Origin: Silene conica
Lineage: Eukaryota > Streptophyta > Magnoliopsida > Caryophyllales > Caryophyllaceae
DNA length: 64,000 nucleotides
Assembly (NCBI GenBank): GCA_029255685.2
Contig: CM055318.2
Location: 10,049,001-10,113,000 of the forward strand
Direction of reading: 5' to 3'
Every line of letters begins with the position of its first letter. Position 1 is the stretch's first letter. A model generated the notes under the pieces. It did no database searches. It had not been told where the DNA came from and saw only the letters and a program-made list of their open reading frames with translations. Positions 10,188 to 21,436 of the stretch are shown piece by piece. The translations under genes and the position numbers were made by a program.

Positions 10188-12218
10188 ATGGTTCAGTATA
10201 ATCTTAAAAAGATCACTGTTGTTCCCAATGGGAAGGACCTGGTCGACATCGTTCTATCCCGTACGCAACGACAGACACCTACAGTTGTGCACAAAGGTTA
10301 TGCTATCTCTCGCCTTCGGCAATTTTACATGAGAAAAGTGAAGTACACTCAGCAGAATTTCCATGAGAAGCTTTCTGCTATTATCGATGAGTTCCCCAGG
10401 CTTGATGACATCCATCCTTTCTATGGTGATCTTCTCCACGTCCTTTACAACAAGGATCATTACAAACTTGCTCTTGGCCAAGTCAATACTGCAAGAAATC
10501 TAATTTCCAAAATTTGTAAGGATTATGTTAAGCTGCTGAAGTATGGTGATTCCCTTTACCGATGCAAATGTCTGAAGGTTGCTGCTCTTGGTCGAATGTG
10601 TACTGTGACTAAGCGCATTGGTCCTAGTTTGGCCTATCTCGAACAAGTTAGGCAACATATGGCTAGGTTGCCTTCCATTGACCCAAATACCAGGACGGTC
10701 CTGATTTGCGGCTACCCCAATGTCGGAAAGAGTTCGTTCATGAACAAGATCACAAGGGCTGATGTTGATGTGCAGCCATATGCATTTACAACAAAATCCT
10801 TGTTTGTGGGTCATACCGATTACAAGTATCTGAGGTATCAAGTGATAGATACTCCTGGAATTCTTGACCGACCGTTTGAAGATAGAAACATCATTGAGAT
10901 GTGCAGTATTACTGCTCTGGCACATCTACGCGCGGCAATCCTCTTCTTCCTGGATATCTCCGGATCATGTGGGTATACCATTGCTCAACAGGCAGCGCTC
11001 TTCCACAGTATCAAGTCTCTTTTCATGAACAAGCCATTGGTGATTGTGTGCAACAAGACAGATTTGCAGCCATTTGATGGACTTTCCGAAGAAGACAAGA
11101 AGCTGGTCATGGAAATGAAGTTGGAGGCTCTGAAAACTCTTGTTGGAGGGGGCGAGGCTGCAAATGAAGATGGGGTTCTTTTGACCATGAGTGCTTTGAC
11201 AGATGAAGGGGTTACTGCTGTAAAGAATGCTGCATGTGATAGGTTACTAGAACAAAGGGTGGAGCTCAAGATGAAGTCAAAGAAGATCAATGATTGCTTG
11301 AACCGCTTTCACGTGGCGCTTCCAAAGCCTCGGGACCAGAAGCCAAGGCCTCCTTGCATTCCTGCTGGGGTATTGGAGAACATGGCGAAGGAAGCTGCTG
11401 ATAGAGCTGAGAGGGAGAAGCGCAAAACTGAAAGAGATTTGGAGGATGAGAACGGTGGTGCTGGTGTCTATTCTGCAAGCTTGAAGAAACACTATATCTT
11501 AGCAGATGATGACTGGAAAGAGGACATCATTCCCGAATTCCTTGATGGGCACAATGTCTTTGACTTTGTTGACCCCGATATCCTTCAAAGGCTGGAAGAG
11601 TTGGAGAGAGAAGAAGGGATCCGTATGGCAGATGCAGCGGAAGAAGAGTTTGAAATGGATGGTGATGAATTGACCCCAGCTGAGAAGGAGGCATTGGCGG
11701 AAATCAGAAAAAAGAAAAGCTTACTCATCCAAGAACACAGGATAAAGAAAAGCAATGCTTCAAGCAGGCCTATTGTTCCTAGGAAGTTTGACAAGGACAG
11801 GCAATTTAATACAAACAGAATGGGGAGACAATTGTCGAAGCTAGGGATTGATCCTTCGGCAGCTATTGACAGAGCTCGGAGCAAATCTAGGGGTCGAAAG
11901 AGGGAGCGATCTGCTGGTATGGACATAGATGGTGGTGATGCTATGGATATGGATAATGAACAATCCGCCAAGAAGAAGCTCCGGACATTGTCAAGACCTA
12001 GGTCAAGGTCGAGATCACGTCCCCCAACTGAAGTGATCCCAGGTGAAGGTCTAAGGGACTCGGAACAAAAAGGCAAGGCTATTCAGAAGGCTTATAAGTC
12101 TGTCAAGAATCGGAATAAGAATGCCCGTAAGGGCGAAGCTGATAGAACCATTGTCAATCTCAAACCTAAACATCTCTTCTCTGGGAAGCGTTCAACTGGA
12201 AAAACTGACCGCCGTTAA
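10188..12218 (+). CDS. NOG1: Nucleolar GTP-binding protein 1 (NOG1)
   Basis: An intact, intronless 676-codon frame encodes an Obg/HflX-type (TRAFAC) GTPase that acts in pre-60S ribosomal subunit maturation in the nucleolus. The N-terminal region is the conserved NOG1 helical domain. G1 is GYPNVGKSS from residue 175, G3 is DTPG at 221-224, and G4 is NKTD at 289-292. A basic, acidic-patched and Arg/Ser-rich tail follows (RSRSRSR near residue 610 onward), ending in a lysine-rich nucleolar-type extension. Length and domain order match plant NOG1. The ATG is the first one after the predicted leader intron. Antisense and alternate-frame open stretches across this gene are shadows. Confidence 0.97.
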   Translation: MVQYNLKKITVVPNGKDLVDIVLSRTQRQTPTVVHKGYAISRLRQFYMRKVKYTQQNFHEKLSAIIDEFPRLDDIHPFYGDLLHVLYNKDHYKLALGQVNTARNLISKICKDYVKLLKYGDSLYRCKCLKVAALGRMCTVTKRIGPSLAYLEQVRQHMARLPSIDPNTRTVLICGYPNVGKSSFMNKITRADVDVQPYAFTTKSLFVGHTDYKYLRYQVIDTPGILDRPFEDRNIIEMCSITALAHLRAAILFFLDISGSCGYTIAQQAALFHSIKSLFMNKPLVIVCNKTDLQPFDGLSEEDKKLVMEMKLEALKTLVGGGEAANEDGVLLTMSALTDEGVTAVKNAACDRLLEQRVELKMKSKKINDCLNRFHVALPKPRDQKPRPPCIPAGVLENMAKEAADRAEREKRKTERDLEDENGGAGVYSASLKKHYILADDDWKEDIIPEFLDGHNVFDFVDPDILQRLEELEREEGIRMADAAEEEFEMDGDELTPAEKEALAEIRKKKSLLIQEHRIKKSNASSRPIVPRKFDKDRQFNTNRMGRQLSKLGIDPSAAIDRARSKSRGRKRERSAGMDIDGGDAMDMDNEQSAKKKLRTLSRPRSRSRSRPPTEVIPGEGLRDSEQKGKAIQKAYKSVKNRNKNARKGEADRTIVNLKPKHLFSGKRSTGKTDRR

Positions 12219-12602
12219 GTTAGTTCAGTTCATTACCTTCTGCAAGTCTACAAGTTTTGCTTCTTCACTCTTGTGCTTTCGTTTTTCTTTACATTTGGTA
12301 TTTAGCTCGATTTAGACCTCTTTCAAGTGTTGTTTGTCTTTTTGGTATGACTGTTAAGCCACTCGGTAAACTACAGGTACTTTTTACAAGTATTATTTAT
12401 ATTTTTATTTATGTTCCAAGATGCAAGTTTTGTTTTAAGAATGTTTTGATATTAGTCGTATGCTCGTATGGCATGTCTTGAGACGCATCATGCATGTGCT
12501 CTAACCGAGTGCCCTTTATTGCATTTGCCTGGGCTCTGTTGAATGAGTTTGGAAGTTTAAACACCACTCTTTTCCTCCAAAGTTGTCAACTTTACTCAAA
12601 AA

Positions 12603-12922
12603 ATGAGAGAAAAACACAATCTTTGGCAACTTTTCTTGCTCATTTCAGCAACTGTGTTATGTTTGTCTTCCTCAACTGGTAAAATTATCGTTTCTGAAGC
12701 TAAATCAGATGCTGTTACTGATGTTTCTGTAATGTTAGCTTTAAAAAACAGCTTAAACTCACCTGAATCACTAGGATGGACTGACCCGGATCCATGTAAA
12801 TGGACCCATGTGGGTTGTTCAAGTGAAAAACGGGTGACCCGGATTCAAATTGGGCATCAAAACCTTGAAGGTAAACTTCCTGCAAATCTTTCTGCATTAT
12901 CTTCACTTGAAAGATTAGAACT
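12603..12922 (+). pseudogene. N-terminal fragment of a TMK-like leucine-rich-repeat receptor kinase
   Basis: About 105 codons read as the start of a TMK-type receptor kinase. There is a hydrophobic signal peptide ([15 protein letters not shown]), then an LRR N-terminal cap with the motif [12 protein letters not shown] and a paired cysteine, then [20 protein letters not shown], the first leucine-rich repeat. Similarity stops abruptly after LERLEL near 12922; the remaining 35 codons of the frame are unrelated. The other repeats, the membrane span and the kinase domain are absent. The fragment lies about 385 bp after NOG1 and about 560 bp before a fragment of MSH5. It is a truncated copy, probably non-functional; a short secreted product cannot be excluded. 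Confidence 0.75.
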
Positions 12923-13481
12923 TCTACCCTTCTACCCTTCACCTTTTGTCTGGATCAGGTTCATTAGGCTCAGTTCACTTTTGCCACATCTAAATGGATC
13001 TAATCACGTGAGTCAGCTGGTATGATATGTGCGATACTGCTCAACAATGGACAGTTTGCATAATACATTGCATTAAAGCGGCAGCTATTTGAAGGCTGTT
13101 TTGCTCAGTTAAAATCATTGCCATACAACATTGCACTAAATGAGAGTGAATCCCCTTGCTTTACTTTATCAATTTATTATTTTTCAAAATTGTCATTCAT
13201 ATCATAAACATTTAGACTTTATGATGCTACTGTAATGATAATTCTCCGATTACTCCAACTAAACCCAATATTTTTTGCCCTCAGAGTCACGTATTTTAAA
13301 GTGGGCAAACAGCTAGAGATAGATTGAGTTCTTTATTGTAGAATTCCCATTTATTACATTTTTTGAATGTAATTCTTTGATTTTTATCTGTAATGACTCT
13401 GTCAATAGGAAGTATTTAACCAATTCTGCCAGGTCTCTTTTATACGTATTCATTCTTGTGTTTTTTTTGGTTTTCTGTCAG
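12923..13481. other. Junction region between two gene fragments
   Basis: No coding sequence is recognised between the end of TMK similarity and the first MSH5 exon. If the two fragments were assembled by a transposon, its filler or breakpoints would be here. No terminal motif is obvious. Confidence 0.35.
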
Positions 13482-13732
13482 CTTAGTTCCATGATGGATA
13501 TATCAAGCGAGGTTCAAGTTCGAGCTAGTGGGGGTCTTCTTGCAATATTGGAGAATGAAAGAATTGTTGATACCCTTGAACCCATGGAATATGGAGACAC
13601 GTCAATTGCCATTGATTCTGTATCTGAAGTTTCACTGTATCCTCTAGTGTACTATTGATATGATGGTTTGAAGGATAATTTTTTGTTATGCTTTATAGTT
13701 TATATTGGAGATATCCTGAAATGCAATTATAT

Positions 13733-13813
13733 ACTCCCTCCATCCCAATCATTTGTTTGCCTTTGATTAACATACTCCTCACAAGAATAAAAGAGGCAGA
13801 TAAATGATTGGGA
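13733..13813. mobile_element. Stowaway MITE half, interrupted
   Basis: TACTCCCTCCATCCCAATCA at 13732 onward is a typical Stowaway terminus with a TA target. The complementary inner sequence AAATGATTGGGAT follows about 60 bp later, but the outer right terminus is cut by the next element. Confidence 0.6.
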
Positions 13814-14500
13814 TAGATGGCAATGGGTAGGATCTGGACAGGATCCTATAGGATCCAGATCCAGATCCATTTTAAAATCGTATATCCAGATCCTACCCTT
13901 ATCCTTAGGGTCCAAAATTTGTAGATCCATATCCGTACCCTAAGGATCTGGGTAGGATCTGGATAAAATCCAGATCCGTTAATCTCCAACGATACATTCC
14001 AATGAAACTGCACCAAGTCACTATTATACACTATTTCACTTTTACTTTTCAATTAAAGACGATGTTTTAGTCAAATTACCCTCTATTAGCTTCAGTGGTT
14101 TAAAATCATAGTCCAAAAAACAAAAAGGGTGTATAAGGGCTTAAAAAGTCTTATAGCAACTTACAATAAGGTTTACAAACCACAAAATAATGGTAATTTC
14201 AACAATTCATAATAAAACAAATTGTTCAAACAAACTAAACACTAATACTTCATTCCGTGTTTCCATGATCTACCTTTGAAGAGTCGAATCTATTCAAAAA
14301 TTACCCTTATAGAAATTAAAAGAGGGTCCAAGGGTAGGATCTGGATCTTAGTGGTGGGATCCAGATCCGACCCTCATACTTTTATAAGGATATGGGTCCG
14401 ACCCATATCCTAAGGATCTAAAATAATGGGATCCATATCCTACCCTTGGGTATAGGGTCTGGTGGATCTGGGTAGGATTCGGGATCCATTGCCATCCCTA
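13814..14500. mobile_element. hAT-like MITE rich in GGATCTGGATCC motifs
   Basis: The left end reads TAGATGGCAATGGGTAGGAT and the right end CCATTGCCATCCCTA, an imperfect terminal inverted repeat of the TAGGGATGGCAATGG type seen in plant hAT MITEs. The interior ends are rich in repeated GGATCTGGA motifs. The target duplication is not clean. It sits in an MSH5 intron and appears to interrupt a Stowaway element. Confidence 0.6.
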
Positions 14501-16214
14501 GATAACAGGTTACAGGAGTACTATGCCGAATATAGTATCCTAGATCTTTTTGGATGCATTGTATACAAAGGCTGTCCATAGTTTTTCTTGACATAAGACA
14601 GAAATAAATTCCTTAAACTTGATGCCGCAGCTCATGAAGCACTACAGATTTTCCAAATTGATAAGCATCCTAACCATATGGGCATTGGTCGATCAAAAGA
14701 AGGGTACCTTTTATTTTTGATGGTCTTGCGTTCTTAAGTTGTGCACTAATGTAATCTGAGTAGCTCTTCTTTTTTAATTTGCAGGTTTTCTGTTTTTGGT
14801 GTTATGAATAAGGTACAGGACTACAGGCTCTTGTCTGCTATTCTTTACTGATAATATTGTTTCTGAATTTGTTATGGCTGCTTTTCTTTCTTTGCAGTGT
14901 GTCACACCAATGGGTCGACGTCTCTTGAGGTAAGCTTGCCCGATAATTATGATAATAGTTGAATAACTTGACACAACAATTACTAAGAGTTCAGGCACGT
15001 GGTGTCGTGTTATGCAGAAACTGGTTCCTCCGACCTATACTTGACCTGGAAATTCTAAACAGTCGACTTGATGCTGTATCCTTCTGCGTGACTTTTGTAG
15101 GCTGTGCAAATTGTTAACTTGTTTTGGTGGTGATAAACTCCTTACAGTAGATGTTTTGATAATAGAAATTTTTTCAGAACCTATATATGTTCACGTGAAT
15201 GTATTGGATACAGCGCTCTTTGCGGAGTGAGTGCAAACCTTTCTGATTAACTTCAGACGGAACATTTTGTATGTGCAAGTGTGTTTTTAGTTTGTTTCTT
15301 CATAAATGAGCAAGGATTCGAGGATTCAACACTTGGAGTGACAGAGAATTGAATAATATAGCTATGTTAAATTGTTAAAGCTGCGTGCTTGGAGAGAGTT
15401 GATTGTTCTGGCTGATATGGGGATGCTTGGGGATAAGGGTGCATCAGACTAGTATTGGCTTGGAGAGTGCTGATAACTGAACTTTCTAGGTGACTGGCGC
15501 GAGTATTCCTTGCAGATTCTCTTTGTTGATCTTCCATACATCCCAAGAAACCAAAAACTACTTCTATGTTAATACTAAATTAATAAAAGGAGAAGAGATG
15601 GATGGATTAAATGGATCATAGCGGAGATGCGATTCTGTTGGTTTGATGATGATAAATGCTGATTTGAATTTTCTTAATGCTGTGAAGATAACCTTTTTCT
15701 TATATTCTGAAGAACTGATAGTCTCTTTACGTGGTACGCTAAAGTCCATAAAAGATGTTCCATACTTAGTCAAGGTACCACACTTTTTCTCTCTCTGTGC
15801 TCTTCTCATGTAATTTCTTCACCCAATTCCGTATTCGAGGTCATCTTTTATGTCTGACACTTCACTTCACAGCACTCAGAATGTTTGATAATTATTTACT
15901 TCAGTTATAAGTATCTACCTGCTTTATTGCAGAAATTTAACTCTCCAAGCTCATTATGTACGAGTAGTGACTGGGCAGCATTTTTAAAGGTCAGTAGCAG
16001 GTTCTTTAAGTGATTTATTGGTGAAATATGTGGAATATGTCAAGGCTTTGACTCTTCACAGTGGTTTGGTTAGTTTGACGATCTTCATTTTTTTGAGTGT
16101 CTGGCTTTGTATTAATAACTGTTAGTTAGGTGAGGATGTCTGGCTTTGTATTTTTTTAACTGTCGAAGGTCTCTCACAAGGCCTACTGAAATAATTAATC
16201 CATCGGTACTATGT

Positions 16215-17610
16215 CTATGATGCAAAATTCATAAACTCCTCATCTAATTCGAGAGCATTCATAGTTTCAGGCATAAGACAGATCTCTAAATCGACACTTC
16301 CACCCCCATCACGTCCCGGATTAGCCGTCACCTTACCGTCTTCCTTATTAGCATAGCCAGCAAAAGCCGCAATGGCTATACCTAACCCAAATTCGGGCCC
16401 ATACACGTCGAACTTTGTCGAACCACCTATGAATAACCTATGAGGTCGGTAATTAAGCGTGCGTGGACCGAGTTGGGCGTAACGAGGATAGGCGTCCGCT
16501 AATTTTTGCCATTTCTCGAATACGTTTTTCATCTTGTATTTTAATATTTTGGTTTATTAATAATGCAGCCCAACCCAACCCGTTACTGCCCAATAAGTCA
16601 CTCACTTTAAAATTAGTTCGGGCTGCCCAAAGGAAGCTCTTAAAATAATCATATGGCAACGGTGGATCGAGTCGGGTTCGGGCATTCATTATTAGGGTGC
16701 AAACCCCATCTAAATCGGATTGCAAATTTCGAGCACGAGTAATGGACCGCCACGTGAATCCACATAAGGCTTGAAATGAAGATATGTTGTTCGACCCACA
16801 TTTTTCATTAGCTCGGGCCTTTAGCATTGAAATTGACTTCGATGAGAAATGAAATAATCGTACCCTTAATGGGCCTGGATCATACCGGAATAAGTCTTTT
16901 TCGGGTTCAAAGAGAGGCAATGTACAGATTTTATCATACCTATGCTCAGGAAATAACGTCGTAAAAATCAGAGTTTTTGAAACCGAAATTTTGTCGTTGT
17001 CGTCCTCGTTTTCTTGATCGGCGTTGAGTTGACCATATACTTCAGCTAATGAAGATATGAAATGCCATAAAGAGGTCCCATCCGCTATACAATGGTTCAT
17101 AGTAAACCCGATGAAGACCCCATCGACTAGCTCGGTCACTTGGACCGACAAAAGCGGTCTTGTTAGACCGTCATAATTAACCGATTTCTCACCAAGATCA
17201 AAAAAGGAATCGACTATCGGGTGGACGTCGACAGAGGCACGGATATCAGATACCGTGTAGTCCACAAAGGCATGAATTAGACGTACCCCAGGACCTTTGT
17301 CACAATCGACGTAAAAACAACATTTATTGTCAACATCGAATTTTCGAGTCGTAAGTTGTCCGGCTAATGGGTAAAAATGTAGTAAGGAAACATACAATGA
17401 TTTTTTGAGTTTTGGTAAAATATGAGATTGTAAATTATGAGGTTTTGTATTGTAAAGGAGACCCTTTTGCATGAGACCCATGCTTAACACGTATAGTTCT
17501 AACGAATTCAAGTAAATTTGTGTTTTATTATTTGCTATTCGGGTCGGTTTCACAAAACATTCCGATATGAATTTTGGTTTACGACTGCTCCCTTCACAAT
17601 AACTTGCCAT
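16215..17610 (-). pseudogene. BAHD-family acyltransferase, one frameshift
   Basis: Reading from ATG at 17610, 385 codons encode a BAHD acyltransferase, which transfers acyl groups from acyl-CoA to alcohols or amines in specialised metabolism or cutin-type pathways. The catalytic HXXXD motif is present as HCIADG near residue 175, and SVQVTELVDGVFIGF precedes it, as in the family. Near 16530 the frame slips: the second frame (16532 to 16215) continues with FEKWQKLADAYP, then FDVYGPEFGLG, a variant of the structural DFGWG motif, and a normal C-terminus. The two frames together give about 460 residues, the family length. No intron is present. The frameshift suggests a recent pseudogene, or a sequencing error. 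Substrate cannot be told. Confidence 0.85.
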
Positions 17611-17619
17611 TTTGGTGGA

Positions 17620-18288
17620 CTATGGAGAATGGATACTTCGAAAGTTTTTTTTCTATTGGATTTGGAAGAATTGCAACAATTGTGCCTCCCTCGTCTCTTT
17701 ATATAGGACATGAACACACAAATAGAACAAGGAGCGCGTCCTTACGTCTTAAATTTGTCAAATTTAAGTTTAGCTTATATACTAAATTAAAATAAAATAT
17801 TATCTTTAACCTGGATAAGGTCTCTCCTTAACCGGTAAGCTCAATTCACGGGTTTACGGAAGATTCGAACCCAGGAGCTCGCAGTCCAACCAGGTTTTGA
17901 GGAAATCCGGATCTCCACTAGACCCAGAACACTTGGTCTATAAGTGATATTTGATTTGAATAAAACTTATAAACTATATCTTTTAGTATTTGAATATGTT
18001 GAAATATATTATCTTTTGTCTTAAGTAGTTTTTACTAATATTAGAGATTCTGAAATCGCACGAAAAAAAACAGCGAATGAAATCGCTCGAAAAAAGTTCT
18101 TTTAATAATCTAGAGAGAGAGAGAGAGTATTGATTGATTATGGAAGCATATAGCATCTTTTGAAGTGCTTCAACGACCTAAAAAAGGTTAATTACAGTAT
18201 TAGGGTGCTACTAAATATCGTCTACACACTATCTCATATTGTCGACAAATTTAATACACTTTTCAAATTTTCCCTCCTACCTGAAACA
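17620..18288. other. BAHD upstream region
   Basis: This should hold the promoter of the minus-strand acyltransferase. TATATA-like motifs near 17698-17705 lie about 90 bp upstream of the ATG. A (GA)n run occurs near 18112-18126. No further gene is visible. Confidence 0.4.
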
Positions 18289-19379
18289 CTAGTTTTATGC
18301 CCGTACAAAAAATGTACGGGTCTATTTCTAAAAATTTCGTAAATATATTAAAAAAGTAGTACAAATATAATTTAATATGAACTTAAATGAGAAATATATA
18401 AATTATGAATTCGGGGATGATTTTGACTCCAAATAATTGATTTACTGGTTTAATTAATTTTTTTTAATGATTATATAAATTGAAATAAATAATCATGACA
18501 TTATGAAATAAATTTGAACCATATAAAATAGATAAAGAAATTGTATTGTATTTCTATATCTTACCCTTTAAATAATTTACTCAAGTAAAATGATAGAAAT
18601 ATTTTTAATAGCAGACTCTTAAAATTTGTGGATGATTTTATAAAGAAAATAATAATGTATTGTTATTAAGACCATCTTTTTACTCGATGTTAACGTAGTT
18701 TTAATTGACTAATTCTCGAAGGTTGTTATATTTTCTTAAAAATCGTAAATTTATATTTTTTTTTAATTTAATGGGTTGGGTTTATTTGATCTTATTCAAA
18801 AAAAATTGATCTACGTTTCTTTCATTTTTTAATCTACGTTTTTTTCTTAATTTTTGTCTCCTCGTGTATTTTTTTTAATTTTTTTAATTTTATGGGTTGG
18901 GTTTATTTGATCTTATTCAAAAATCTTTGATCTACGTTTCTTTCATTTTTTAATTTACGTTTTTTTGTTAATTTTTATCTCCTCGTGTATTTTTTTCATT
19001 TTTTTAGATATACGTATGTTTGTTAATTTTTAACCCTTTGTATAATTTTTTTCGTTTTTTTTCGTTTTTCATACCTCTAAATATTTGTTAATTACTTCTA
19101 ATTGGCCAACTTTTTTTAATATTGTTGAATTTTATGTTTCTGGGTAGAATTTTAGTGATTTTTTTATTTTCGAATTTGGAGTAAAGTTCTTTTTTTTTTT
19201 ATTATGGAGATAAAAGTTATTTGTAACTTTAGAATGTTAAATGGAGAAACGTAAAATGAAGAAAAATTAAAGCTCCTTGTGTGAGTGGTGGGACATGGCG
19301 AGAAAGACGGTTTTTAATTTCCTAAAATTAAGCAACCAATGAAAAAGCAGGAAAAGTTGTTCCTTTTATTGATAAGGGA
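18289..19379 (-). mobile_element. Non-autonomous Helitron
   Basis: On the minus strand the 3' end shows an 8-bp hairpin (CCCGTACA-loop-TGTACGGG), a short AT spacer and CTAG, followed by host T. The 5' end reads TCCCTTATCAATAAAAGGAA directly after host A. Insertion between A and T, a TC start, a subterminal hairpin and a CTRR end are Helitron hallmarks. No Rep/helicase frame is present. Its 5' motif matches three other ends in this window. Confidence 0.75.
18771..19012. repeat. Two-copy tandem repeat, 121-bp period
   Basis: ATGGGTTGGGTTTATTTGAT occurs at 18771 and again at 18892, with the following sequence also repeated before it decays into T-rich DNA. It lies inside the Helitron. Confidence 0.7.
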
Positions 19380-20266
19380 TTTAATCTAAAACCGTATATA
19401 ATAAAACGGCATTGTATATTTTTGTTGACCCCAACTATTTCCGAGCTTGTAAAAAAATATATTTTGGGCTAATAGACAACCATAAAAACATGGATCGATA
19501 TATATGCATGAGTCGACAATATCACCTAATAATAATTATTACTCGTATTATTTTATGTAGCCTTAATTTACCATTTCGCAAAATTTTTCTTTATGACGGT
19601 TGCACATGCGACCAGTAGGAAAGTGATCACATTTTGATACGTAGTGACCACTTTTGACTAAATAGTGACCTTTTTTTTCATATTTTTGGAAATATAGATA
19701 TTTTTAGGATTTATTTTTCATCAAAATCTTAAAATTTGGGTCTCGTGTTAAATTTAATGTATATGTTTATATAGTATATAAATTTGCTTTTATACATTTT
19801 AATTGTCACAAATTATAGAGTAATACGGTCACATATAAAAAGTTGTTCCTTCAGTGCTAATAAACGATTTTTCTTTTAATATATGTTGATCGTCTTATGG
19901 TATGAGAGTATGAGACCGTTCATACAAAAATTCAAATTTAATTTTAATTTTCAAGGTATCCAAGAGGTTAATTTCCGGAATTGTAATTTTTTTTTATTAA
20001 AATTTGTTGTCCCCTATATAGATTTCCGATTTTTTTAAAATTTTCTTTTATTATAAAGTTGAATGTGATTAATTTTTTTTATCATAAGCTTTTTAACATA
20101 TGAATATGTATATGAAAAATAATAAGAAATGAGGAGAGATGGTAATTAATTGGAGAGAGTAAGTGGGGAGAGTGGGGTTGGTTAATGTGTAAAAAAAAAA
20201 AATTAAAAAGTAAAAATTTCAGCCAATCACAAGCCTAGAAAAGACCTTCCTTTTATAGATAGGAGA
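19380..20266 (-). mobile_element. Possible second Helitron remnant (5' end only)
   Basis: At 20266 the minus strand shows TCTCCTATCTATAAAAGGAA after a host A, matching the 5' ends of the other Helitrons here. No CTRR end with a hairpin is found between 19380 and 20266. The 3' end is either lost or shared with the element ending at 18289. The interior is AT-rich and non-coding. Confidence 0.45.
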
Positions 20267-20274
20267 TTTCAATT

Positions 20275-20960
20275 TAACTATCAAAAAAAATATTTGTCAA
20301 ATCGAAACTAACTATCGAATAACAAACAATTGAAGAAACTTTTATTTGATCAACGAATTGAAAACGTTAAGCTAAACGATTTTTCTAAAATCAAAACAAT
20401 AACGAATTACTCAGTAAAACAACATTAAACTAATTTACGTAAAACGAATCAATTTTTTAAAATCAAAAATAAGAACTACGAATCTTGACAATGTAACTGA
20501 TCAGCGTAAAACGAATCAATATTGATTATATAAAAAAACTCCAAAGTGAAGTAATTTCCACATCCAAACCTGGGTTTGGTAATGAAACTCCCACGTTCGA
20601 ACCTAGATTAGACATCTAAATCTAGGTTGAAACGTGAAATTCTCATGTCTCAACCTAGGTTGGGACAATGGGACGTGGGAACTCCACAAATGAGTAGGGT
20701 TTTAATTAAATCAAAAACGAATCGTTTTACAATAATAACTTCACGTTTTCAAGATTATTAATTCGTCATTTGGTTTTTTGTTTTACATTGATTAGCTTAA
20801 CATTGTCTCACTTAGTAATTCGTTGTTTTGATTTTATGAAATTGATTCATTTTACATTGATTAGTTTAAATTTTTTATCCGCGGATCAGATTAAAAGCTC
20901 ATTATTTGTTTGTTAAACAATATTCGTCGATAGTTTCAATTTGTCAATTAAATTGTTTGT
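20275..20960. mobile_element. Degenerate foldback element
   Basis: The outer sequences are imperfect inverted copies: AAACTAACTATCGAATAACA near 20307 corresponds to the complement of ATTCGTCGATAGTTTC near 20926. AAAACGAATC motifs recur inverted further in. The centre (20575-20690) has smaller nested hairpins such as CTAGATT/AAATCTAG. No coding sequence was seen. Confidence 0.5.
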
Positions 20961-21255
20961 CTATATATATATAGTTGAATTGAAATATTTTAAACCGGAG
21001 AAATATTCGAGAAATTCATTAAATAATTCGACAACATGATTTATGAATCCTTGAGGTTGAAGCTACCTAATTAGAGTATTTAAATTGAGAAATGGTCTCC
21101 TCTCTGACTTTTCCTTACAGAGGAAGGGTGACGTTCCTCTACCATTATTATGTGGAAAATAACAATTTATGATTGGTCGAATACCGTAATAATGTGGTTG
21201 TTTGTACTCCGTAAGTCATACCCTTCGCTACATGGCCCGACCAGGAATCACAAAG

Positions 21256-21263
21256 TATATAAA
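21256..21263 (+). promoter_or_regulatory. TATA box of the ARF gene
   Basis: TATATAAA lies 181 bp upstream of the ARF start codon, in a position consistent with a leader of roughly 150 bases. Confidence 0.55.
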
Positions 21264-21436
21264 CAGATTTGGACACTTTATTTCTCAAATCATAACCAAA
21301 TACTACAACACAAACACATAACTGACTAGAACAATAATAATATCATAAATCCAAAGGTTCAATAAAGAATTGATTTTTGTGTAAAACCGTTCTACACAGA
21401 GTGTTATATATAGTATTGGAAGTAAGTTAGGTCGAA

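Larger units (their letters stand above)
13482..15989 (+). pseudogene. MSH5: Internal fragment of MSH5 (seven consecutive in-frame exons)
   Basis: Seven exons read as the middle of the meiotic MutS homologue MSH5, which acts with MSH4 in crossover formation: 13482-13636, 14602-14703, 14785-14812, 14898-14929, 15018-15075, 15688-15774 and 15933-15989. All junctions use GT/AG, phases agree, and the 173 codons stay open. Diagnostic stretches are [57 protein letters not shown] and SLRGTLKSIKDVP. The N-terminal domain is missing and so is everything after SDWAAFLK, including the clamp and ATPase domains, so it cannot make a working MSH5. The conserved splice sites imply a fairly recent partial duplication or capture. 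The first intron carries a Stowaway end and a hAT-like MITE. Confidence 0.85.

Noticed and set aside
11585..12076. 163-codon minus-strand frame opposite NOG1
   Set aside because: It is the shadow of the Arg/Ser- and acidic-rich tail of NOG1, an effect of codon composition.
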